Below, one piece after another: positions 7,395 through 14,132 of a DNA stretch of 35,227 nt (position 1 is the stretch's first letter; every line of letters starts with the position of its first letter). The stretch spans positions 1 through 35,227 of the forward strand of contig CAZQIC010000038.1 in the NCBI GenBank assembly GCA_964593555.1. Reading direction: 5' to 3'. This DNA comes from CAZQIC01 sp964593555. Its GTDB lineage: Bacteria; Bacteroidota; Bacteroidia; JAFLBG01. A program made the translations under genes and the position numbers. The notes beneath the pieces are model-generated. The model was given only the letters and a program-made list of their open reading frames with translations. It ran no database searches and was not told where the DNA came from.

Positions 7395-7643
7395 CTACAT
7401 TGTGCGTGGATCCTGACACACAGTAAAACATGCACTTTGCTGGCAAACGGTCATCATTGTAGCAAGCTGCTGCGCTGGACTAGAAGGACATAGTATCGAA
7501 ACCCTGACCAATGAAACTATTATTGGTATGGTTGTCTGAACTGCAGTAGCACCTCCCTGAATTGTATTTACTTCCTCTTTAGATAAGTTGGTGGAAAAAC
7601 TACGCACACTAAGTTCTTCTAAATTCATTTTTGTTTTTTTCAT
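7395..7643 (-). CDS. RiPP-like precursor peptide B (pinensin-type leader)
   Basis: 82 residues. The first 31 form a leader, starting MKKTKMNLEELSVRSF and ending in a double glycine (VNTIQGG). This fits the Bacteroidota lanthipeptide/pinensin-type leader pattern (K-rich start, L-N-L, S-F-x-T, T-I-x-GG). The 51-residue remainder, the presumed core, contains four cysteines and many Thr/Ser, usable for thioether rings, and the stretch TIPIIVSLVRVSILCP. Its neighbour shares both leader length and the PIIV...S-L-CP region, so they are tandem paralogues. No modification cyclase, dehydratase, peptidase or ABC exporter is encoded in this window, so such enzymes would have to act in trans. It is separated from the upstream precursor by a strong hairpin. 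Confidence 0.72.
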   Translation of the reverse strand: MKKTKMNLEELSVRSFSTNLSKEEVNTIQGGATAVQTTIPIIVSLVRVSILCPSSPAQQLATMMTVCQQSACFTVCQDPRTM

Positions 7644-7669
7644 ATTATATTTTTTAAATGGTGAACTTT

Positions 7670-7706
7670 ATTTTGATGCACTGACTTGAAACCAGTGCAT
7701 CAAAAT
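7670..7706. terminator. Perfect 14-bp hairpin between the two precursor genes
   Basis: TTTTGATGCACTG (7671-7683) and CAGTGCATCAAAA (7693-7705) are exact inverted repeats, extended by one A-T pair, with a 9-nt loop. On the minus strand the stem begins 3 nt after the stop codon of precursor A. There is no U-run beyond the stem, so it is either an unconventional terminator/attenuator or an RNA processing and stability element that sets unequal amounts of the two peptides. Confidence 0.65.
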
Positions 7707-7708
7707 TA

Positions 7709-7969
7709 TTACATATAGTAAATTGGTTGAGTACAGCCCATTTCAGCTTGCGATTCAAATGTAACCGGTTCAGGAGGCTGAGGAGCTGGAGGAGCTGGCT
7801 GAGGCGCACTTGCTTTCCTGATAGTTGGACAAGCCAGCACCGAAATCACAACAATTGGAACTATAATTGGAGTTGAACCTCCATCTACAGTATTCGTTTC
7901 GCTGGTGGATAGAGTAGTAACAAAACTATCTACTTTAATTTGTTCTAAATTTATTTTTGCTCTTTTCAT
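7709..7969 (-). CDS. RiPP-like precursor peptide A (pinensin-type leader)
   Basis: 86 residues from the ATG at 7969. An upstream in-frame TTG at 7996 lies inside the presumed -7 box and is rejected. The leader is exactly 31 residues, as in the neighbouring paralogue: MKRAKINLEQIKVDSFVTTL, then a polar stretch to VDGG. The presumed core begins STPIIVPIVVISVLACP, continues with a proline-rich linker (QPAPPAPQPPEP) and ends with GCTQPIYYM. It has two cysteines. Double-glycine leaders of this kind are cut by C39-type peptidase exporters, and those of the pinensin group are processed by lanthipeptide enzymes; neither is present nearby. Promoter copy 2 drives it with a leader of about 20 nt. The class is clear; chemical modification is not proven. 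Confidence 0.75.
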   Translation of the reverse strand: MKRAKINLEQIKVDSFVTTLSTSETNTVDGGSTPIIVPIVVISVLACPTIRKASAPQPAPPAPQPPEPVTFESQAEMGCTQPIYYM

Positions 7970-7993
7970 ATTTTTGTTTTTAAAATTCTTATC

Positions 7994-8057
7994 CAAACCT
8001 AGCCCGGATGCTAAAAAAAGTTCAACAATTAATAATATTATTATTGTAAGTCCGATT
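7994..8057 (-). promoter_or_regulatory. Promoter with 18-bp upstream element, copy 2
   Basis: On the minus strand AATCGGACTTACAATAAT (8057-8040) is followed after 38 nt by TAGGTTTG (8001-7994), an exact TAnnTTTG. A TTG sits 21 nt before it (8025-8023) as a possible -33. The inferred start of transcription near 7988 lies about 20 nt ahead of the precursor A ATG at 7969. Confidence 0.6.
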
Positions 8058-8110
8058 TATTGCGTCTATAAAAACAAAACCATAACTCTTTTCGTCATTT
8101 TAAAAAGTAA

Positions 8111-8173
8111 AATCGGACCCCCAATAATGATGTGAATATAAATTGAGTTCAAAAAAATTTCAGCCTAGTTTAG
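8111..8173 (+). promoter_or_regulatory. Promoter with 18-bp upstream element, copy 3
   Basis: AATCGGACCCCCAATAAT (8111-8128) is followed after 37 nt by TAGTTTAG (8166-8173), a one-mismatch TAnnTTTG. Counting from the other two copies, transcription would begin around 8178-8181. This is past the first in-frame ATG (8174) and near the second (8180), implying a leaderless or nearly leaderless mRNA. It points at the 1142-residue DUF7948/SBBP gene. Confidence 0.45.
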
Positions 8174-8179
8174 ATGATC

Positions 8180-11100
8180 ATGAAAAAAATCATCCCTATT
8201 CTCCTTTTATTATCCGCAAGGCTTTATTCAACCAACGAAAGCAGCGTTAATAACAATGGTTCATTTACAGAAAACAAAGGGCAGATCATTGATGTGTTAG
8301 GCCAACCAAGACCGGATATATTTTTTGTAGCGGAGCAGCCCGGCATGAAAATATATTTTCGCAAAACAGGAATAAGTTATGTGCTTATCAAAAACAAAAA
8401 CGAGAATAATACAGATCATAGTGCGAATGGACAGCAGGAGAACTTGCTGGGTCACAGAATTGACATGGACTTTGTTAATAGTAACAACCATCTTCAAATA
8501 ATTTCTCAGCGCGAAGTAACTGGCGGCAATAATTATTACTATGACCATTGCCCACAAGGAATTAAAGATGTAAAATCATTTGAAAAAATAATATACAAAA
8601 ATGTATTTCCTAAGATCGATCTTGTATTCTATACTTCACAAAATAAGGGCTTAAAGTATGATGTTGTTGTAAATCCCGGCGGCAACCCTTCTGATATAGC
8701 CTTTAAATACACCGGACAGGATAACTTAGAAATTGAAAATGGGGATTTGAAAATTAAAAATTCCCTTGAGGATGTGACGGAGAGTATGCCAAAAGTTTAT
8801 CAAAATATAAATGGAAAAATCATTGATGTTAAAGCCCACTACAAATTAAATAGTTCCACTATAAACTTTGAACTTTCAAACTTTGATCATAATTCCCCCT
8901 TAATTATTGATCCTTGGTGCACCTATTTCGGTGGATCGTTGGCCGAACAAGGAAAGGATATAAAAGCGGATAATAACGGGAACATAATTTTTGTTGGCAC
9001 AAGCGGGTCCACTAACTTTCCTACCTCTATCGGTGCGCACCAGACAAATTTAATTGGCATGGTTGATGCCTTCATTGCAAAATTTAACAGCTCGGGACAA
9101 AGGATATGGGTGACATATTATGGAGGGTCCAGTTTTGATGAATTTAACTCTGTAGATGTTGATGCTCAAAACAATGTTTTTGCTTGCGGTGCAACCATGT
9201 CAGGGAATTTAGCCTTAAGCGCCCCATCTCACCAGCCCATAAAAAAAAGATTAAATGACATTATTATTGCAAAATTTACTCCTTCCGGTTTTTTAGATTG
9301 GTCGACATTTTACGGCGGAGATAGTACGGATATAGGTTGTGGTATTAGCATAGATAAAAATAACGATGTTGTAATTGTCGCTCGTACATCCTCAACATCA
9401 ATTACATTACCCGTTTCTCCGGGAGCAATCCAAAGTAATCGAAACGCAAGATATGTAACCACGTTGGTAGCAAAATTCTCAAATATTGGTTCCTTCATAT
9501 GGTCAACGTATTTTGGTGGTGCAATAGAGGATGATGTTACAGGTGTGGATACCGATAATAATAATGATATTATTTTTGTCGGGCTTACACGATCTAAAGA
9601 CTATCCCACATTAGCTGCTGGGGGCGGCACCATATTCCAAAGCGCAAAACCCGGAGTAGTGGAGTTAAGTTCTTTTGTAACAAAAGTGAGTGGCGTAAAC
9701 GGGGTTCCTATATGGTCAACCTATTGCGGGGGTAGTTACGAAGACACCTTTGGTATCACCGTGGCGGCAGATGCTGTGAATGATGTATATGTAGCCGGTA
9801 CAACGTATGGTCCGGGGACGTTTCCCGTGACAGCCGGTTGTTTTCAACCTTTGCATGGCGGGGGGCTTGCGGAATCATACCTGGCAAAGTTTAACGCTAA
9901 CGGTAGTTTACTTTGGGCTACCTATATAGGCGGAAGTGGTAAAGACGAGTCTTTTGGATTAGTAATTGATAACAACAATGACATATATGTATCAGGAGAT
10001 ACATACAGTAACGATTTTCCAACAACTACTTGCGCTTATGCTACAGGCCCTGCACCCTGCTTCAGCCGATTCGGCTGTGAATGTGGTTACATATTTAAAT
10101 TTGATCCCTATGGAAATCGATTGTGTTCTGGATATATTCCCTGGGCTGGATCGCATAGTGAAGAATTCTCAATAGCTGAATACAAAGGATCTGTTTACAT
10201 ACTATGTTCCTCTACTAATTACTCACTTGTTCCAACAACACCCGGTGCATTCCAACCTACATACAATGGTTGGGATATAGTATTAAACAAGTTATGTGGA
10301 TTTACCTGTGGATTAAACAACAGATCATCTGATTTTTTTGCAAGCAAAACAGATTTATGTATCGGAGAAACAACAAACTTTACATCCATATATACAAGTT
10401 GTGATACATCACAAACATCTTGGTTATGGAATTTTCAGGGTGCAGTTATTCCAACTTCAACGCAAAAAAGACCCAGTGGTATTAGTTATAGCTCTCCCGG
10501 AAGTTATAATGTTACCTTAATTGTAACTACACCATGTGATACTGATACGGTAATAAAAGCAGGATACATAAATATACATCAGTCGCCTTTGGCATCTTCG
10601 CATGCAACGGGGTCTGCTGGATCAACAGGAAATATATGCAATGGACAAACTGCAACACTAACTGCAAATGCTTCCGGCGGACTACCGGCATATACCTATA
10701 ATTGGAGCTTAGGTAATACAGGAGCCACAGTTACTGTTGCACCAAGCACCAGCAGTGTTTACCAGTTAACTGTTACTGATAGCCGGGGTTGCAGCACAGT
10801 AACGCAAACATCTGTTACTGTTTTTTCTCTTCCTGCAGTTTCATTATTAGTAACAAAAATCACAGAAGCATGCGATTCAATTTGTATTGATCATTTAAAT
10901 ACTTCTCCGTCAAGTGTAACGGTTAACTGGACATCCGACAATGGAATAAGCAATACAGGCAATGTATCTTATCGTTGTTATTATCAATCCGGAATTTATT
11001 CTTTAAGCTTAACCGTAACAGATAATAATGGCTGCACAGGATCATTAATACATTTTGATACGGTACTCATCCATCCACGTCCGATTGCAAATTTTATGGT

Positions 11101-11608
11101 TAATCCAACTACGACAACAATAGCAAACCCCATAGTAAACTTTACCAATCAAAGCGCTTCATATAATACATGGATATGGAATTTTGGAGATGGAGTAACA
11201 GACAACCTACAGCTAAATCCATCGCACTCCTATGATAATGTTGGCTTTTATTGTATTCTGCTTACGGTAGCCAACGAAGTGGGATGCGAGGACACTTCTG
11301 AAAAATGTATTGATGTGGAGCCAGAATTTGTGTTTTATATCCCAAATACTTTTACTCCAAACGGCGATGGAACAAATGATTCCTTTTTACCAAAAGGAAT
11401 AGACATTAATGGTGATGCTCAAATGCTGATATTCGACAGGTGGGGAAATTTAATATATAAAACTTCGGACCTCATACAAGGCTGGGATGGCAGGGCAAAT
11501 GGCGGGAAGAATGCAGCACAGCAGGATGTATATGTCTGGAAAATTAAGTGTTCTGACATAACAGGAAACTCACATCATTATACAGGGCACGTTACTTTAT
11601 TAAGGTAA
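8180..11608 (+). CDS. DUF7948/SBBP-repeat surface protein with T9SS type B sorting domain
   Basis: 1142 residues with a signal peptide (MKKIIPILLLLSARLYS). Domains in order are: DUF7948 (~27-255, from FTENKGQIIDVLGQPRPD to LIIDPWCTYFGGS); SBBP beta-propeller repeats (~255-700, with recurring W-T-Y-F-G-G, D-N-N-D-I and FPVTAG-type signatures); a PKD-like domain (~738-798); two Ig-like modules (~800-960); a PKD domain with FGDGVTDN (~970-1050); and a gliding-motility/CHU_C type B sorting domain (~1055-1142). The last contains FYIPNTFTPNGDGTNDSF, IFDRWGNLIYK and the terminal HVTLLR. T9SS type B clients are exported across the outer membrane and attached to or released from the cell surface. I chose ATG 8180 over 8174 because promoter copy 3 would start transcription after 8174. 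The family's function is unknown; adhesion or matrix roles are plausible. Confidence 0.9.
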   Translation: MKKIIPILLLLSARLYSTNESSVNNNGSFTENKGQIIDVLGQPRPDIFFVAEQPGMKIYFRKTGISYVLIKNKNENNTDHSANGQQENLLGHRIDMDFVNSNNHLQIISQREVTGGNNYYYDHCPQGIKDVKSFEKIIYKNVFPKIDLVFYTSQNKGLKYDVVVNPGGNPSDIAFKYTGQDNLEIENGDLKIKNSLEDVTESMPKVYQNINGKIIDVKAHYKLNSSTINFELSNFDHNSPLIIDPWCTYFGGSLAEQGKDIKADNNGNIIFVGTSGSTNFPTSIGAHQTNLIGMVDAFIAKFNSSGQRIWVTYYGGSSFDEFNSVDVDAQNNVFACGATMSGNLALSAPSHQPIKKRLNDIIIAKFTPSGFLDWSTFYGGDSTDIGCGISIDKNNDVVIVARTSSTSITLPVSPGAIQSNRNARYVTTLVAKFSNIGSFIWSTYFGGAIEDDVTGVDTDNNNDIIFVGLTRSKDYPTLAAGGGTIFQSAKPGVVELSSFVTKVSGVNGVPIWSTYCGGSYEDTFGITVAADAVNDVYVAGTTYGPGTFPVTAGCFQPLHGGGLAESYLAKFNANGSLLWATYIGGSGKDESFGLVIDNNNDIYVSGDTYSNDFPTTTCAYATGPAPCFSRFGCECGYIFKFDPYGNRLCSGYIPWAGSHSEEFSIAEYKGSVYILCSSTNYSLVPTTPGAFQPTYNGWDIVLNKLCGFTCGLNNRSSDFFASKTDLCIGETTNFTSIYTSCDTSQTSWLWNFQGAVIPTSTQKRPSGISYSSPGSYNVTLIVTTPCDTDTVIKAGYINIHQSPLASSHATGSAGSTGNICNGQTATLTANASGGLPAYTYNWSLGNTGATVTVAPSTSSVYQLTVTDSRGCSTVTQTSVTVFSLPAVSLLVTKITEACDSICIDHLNTSPSSVTVNWTSDNGISNTGNVSYRCYYQSGIYSLSLTVTDNNGCTGSLIHFDTVLIHPRPIANFMVNPTTTTIANPIVNFTNQSASYNTWIWNFGDGVTDNLQLNPSHSYDNVGFYCILLTVANEVGCEDTSEKCIDVEPEFVFYIPNTFTPNGDGTNDSFLPKGIDINGDAQMLIFDRWGNLIYKTSDLIQGWDGRANGGKNAAQQDVYVWKIKCSDITGNSHHYTGHVTLLR

Positions 11609-11651
11609 ATCTGATTTCCAATAATAATTTGTTTGTTTCTAGATTTTTTTC

Positions 11652-11674
11652 GCCCTATACACTAGTTTTAGGGC
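11652..11674 (+). promoter_or_regulatory. Hairpin abutting the start codon
   Basis: GCCCTA (11652-11657) pairs with TAGGGC (11669-11674) across an 11-nt loop and ends exactly at the ATG of the next gene (11675). It could hinder ribosome loading or be the tail of a weak terminator for the preceding gene. The stem is only 6 bp. Confidence 0.25.
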
Positions 11675-13399
11675 ATGGCAAAGCCACTACATAAATTATC
11701 AGGTATAGTAATCTCTGTGATTTTCTATATATCAACACAACAGCTTATTGCGCAAAAAGAAAATTACTACTGGTGCTTTGGGAAAAAGGCAACTATCGAT
11801 TTTAATGTTACACCTCTCGCCGCAGATACATTGGCAAAGCTCACAAGTCCTGAAGGAAGCGCTTCAATTGCAGATCAAAACACGGGGCAATTGTTATTTT
11901 ATACCGATGGTACAAATGTATGGGACCGCAATCATAACCTGATGCCCAATGGTACAGGGCTCTTTGGTGGATATTCTACCGCTTGGCCCGGGCCATCATC
12001 CTCTGCCACACAAGCTTGCATTATTGTTCCCGCATGCAATACCGGCAAATATTATATTTTCACTTGTGATCCTCATGAGAACAATGGTACGTATGGCTTC
12101 CGCTATTCAATTGTGGACATGTCATTAAATGGAGGTATGGGAGCTGTAACAACAAAAAAATTTTTATTATTTGCACCATCTACAGAAAAGGTAACCGCAT
12201 TTCATCATGCCAATAAAAAAGACATATGGGTAATCACACATGGTAAAAACAACAATAAGTTTTATGCTTACCTGGTAACGAGCTCAGGTGTTTCTACACC
12301 TGTGATCACGAACGTTGGAGAAATTAATATAAGACCAACAGGGTACTTAAAAATTTCTCCAAATGGAAAAAAATTAGTGTGTGTTGAATCGTATGATCTC
12401 GCTAGAACAAGATTTTCTACACAAGTTTTAGATTTTGATAATGCAACAGGAATTGTATCAAATCCAATCTCCTTAAATGAAGGATATTATGGTGCTTCAT
12501 TTTCACCTAACAGTTCCAAACTTTACCTGGCACAAGGCACAAGACTCGACCAATATGATATGCTTGCCGGAAGTGCGTCAGATATCGTTGCTTCCCGTAC
12601 CAATGTTAACCCAAGTACAAGAAATCAATTTTACGGACTACAGATGGGTCCTGATGGAAAAATCTACTGCTCATCAGGCTTCCCTAGATCCCTGCATGTT
12701 ATTAATCAACCCGACCTGGCCGGAACCGCATGCAATGTAACAATTGGCGGACTTCCATTGAAAGATATCTGCAGAATGGGTGTCCCCAATTTTGTTGAAA
12801 GTTTTTTTGATACAACAATGTTTATTAAAAGAGTTGAGCCGCCCACAATTACTTCAACAATAAATTATTATGTGACTGAATGCACAAGTGAGCCTGTAAC
12901 TTTTTCGCTTACCCCTGCTTCACCGGTAATAGATTCGATACAGTGGAATTATGGTGATGGCAGTGCAGAGTATATTACATCGGATCAAACGTCACCCATT
13001 CTACACACCTATAATTCTGGCGGAACATACCTGGTGAGAGTAATTACGTATGTGCAATGTGTGCAGGACACCTTTTATACATCGGTTGATATTCGGAAAT
13101 GCGACAATTCATTTTTTATTCCAAATACATTTACTCCGGATGGAAATGGAATCAATGATTTGTTTCACGCCAAAGCGGAAAATATTGAAGCGTTTAACAT
13201 GAAAATTTTTGATCGATGGGGTAATTTAATTTTTGAATCGAACAATATAAACAAAGGTTGGGACGGAAATTACAAAGGAAACAATTGTCAGATGGATGTA
13301 TATGTTTGGTCAATTGAATACAATGACCCTGACGGGCTTGCTAACCCAAGTGAAACAACAGGACATAAATTAACCGGAAGAGTTACCTTGCTGAGATAA
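11675..13399 (+). CDS. Secreted PKD protein with T9SS type B sorting domain
   Basis: 574 residues. It has a signal peptide ending in QQLIAQ, then ~370 residues starting ENYYWCFGKKATIDFN with repeats of the style of a seven-bladed propeller (SPEGSASIADQNTGQLLFYTDG, ISPNGKKLV, FSPNSSKLYLAQ, GPDGKIY). A PKD domain follows (~405-475, IQWNYGDGSAEYI). The type B sorting domain (~480-574) includes SFFIPNTFTPDGNGINDLF, IFDRWGNLIFE and the terminal RVTLLR. This architecture is frequent in Bacteroidota surface proteins of unknown ligand. It lies 66 nt after the DUF7948 gene and may be co-transcribed with it. It converges on the next gene with 3 nt between the two stops and no obvious terminator. Confidence 0.9.
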   Translation: MAKPLHKLSGIVISVIFYISTQQLIAQKENYYWCFGKKATIDFNVTPLAADTLAKLTSPEGSASIADQNTGQLLFYTDGTNVWDRNHNLMPNGTGLFGGYSTAWPGPSSSATQACIIVPACNTGKYYIFTCDPHENNGTYGFRYSIVDMSLNGGMGAVTTKKFLLFAPSTEKVTAFHHANKKDIWVITHGKNNNKFYAYLVTSSGVSTPVITNVGEINIRPTGYLKISPNGKKLVCVESYDLARTRFSTQVLDFDNATGIVSNPISLNEGYYGASFSPNSSKLYLAQGTRLDQYDMLAGSASDIVASRTNVNPSTRNQFYGLQMGPDGKIYCSSGFPRSLHVINQPDLAGTACNVTIGGLPLKDICRMGVPNFVESFFDTTMFIKRVEPPTITSTINYYVTECTSEPVTFSLTPASPVIDSIQWNYGDGSAEYITSDQTSPILHTYNSGGTYLVRVITYVQCVQDTFYTSVDIRKCDNSFFIPNTFTPDGNGINDLFHAKAENIEAFNMKIFDRWGNLIFESNNINKGWDGNYKGNNCQMDVYVWSIEYNDPDGLANPSETTGHKLTGRVTLLR

Positions 13400-13402
13400 A
13401 TT

Positions 13403-13858
13403 TTACAACTCCCTTATAAGTGCATTAAAAACCCAACTGGTTTTTTGTTTTGGATCGTAAATAGTTATGTCAAGTGTTTTAACAGCAGTGTCCTCTGTTT
13501 TATACATATATAATAATTCCGGCTCCTCCATTCCCTGCACCTCTCGTCTTACAGTATAAGTTGTTTTAATTAAGCTCGGCGTCGCCGTGGGTGTTGTTTC
13601 AATTTTACTTACAATGTTCCATTTCATCTCAACATCTTCCGGTTTTTCGGAATTTTGATTCATTAATAATTTGAAACAACGGCCGGATTCTGAATTAAAA
13701 TCTAACGAAACAAAAACTGCATCTGCTTCTAATTTATCCTTCGAAGGATCTTTCTCATCTCTGAATTCATAACCGATGCATTTATAAATAACAGGCTGTG
13801 CAGTACATATTGATATTGCACCTGCAAGTAAAGCGATAGTTAAAAAATATGTCTTCAT
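13403..13858 (-). CDS. Small secreted protein, unknown function
   Basis: 151 residues from the ATG at 13858, which begins a clean signal peptide (MKTYFLTIALLAGAISICTAQ). An upstream in-frame start would add 12 residues before the signal and is less likely. The mature part is about 130 residues, beta-rich and charged (YEFRDEKDPSKDKLEADAV, KTSWVFNALIREL), with two cysteines and no T9SS sorting domain, so periplasmic or lipocalin-sized exported status is likely. I do not recognise the family. It converges head-on with the neighbouring type B T9SS gene and stands alone. Confidence 0.75.
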   Translation of the reverse strand: MKTYFLTIALLAGAISICTAQPVIYKCIGYEFRDEKDPSKDKLEADAVFVSLDFNSESGRCFKLLMNQNSEKPEDVEMKWNIVSKIETTPTATPSLIKTTYTVRREVQGMEEPELLYMYKTEDTAVKTLDITIYDPKQKTSWVFNALIREL

Positions 13859-14132
13859 TTCTAATACTTTATGTATAAAGATACCGCATTCCAACGCAAT
13901 TATCTGTAGAAGGCGGTACCCAAAAACATGTTAATATTCCATGCCAGAATTAATCTAAGTAGTTTTCTTAAAAAGAAAAGTGAAATCAAATAATAAAAAG
14001 TCATTAAAAATTTATTTCACTCACAAATTCTGCTTGAATAGCTAAAATATAATGAATAAAATCAAATAATAATTTAATACTTACTGGCTAACAAAGGGGC
14101 AGAGCGCTAGCTTAGCAACAAAATATTTTATT

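Noticed and set aside
7970..7996. Longer start (TTG 7996) for precursor A
   Set aside because: It lies inside the presumed -7 box TAGGTTTG, and alignment with precursor B places the start at the MKR methionine (7969).
6837..8128. Terminal inverted repeats of a small mobile element carrying the RiPP cluster
   Set aside because: Copies 1 and 3 of the 18-bp element are indeed inverted around the cluster. However, a third copy lies inside, there is no transposase or target-site duplication, and all copies keep a constant distance to a -7 box, so promoter elements explain them better.
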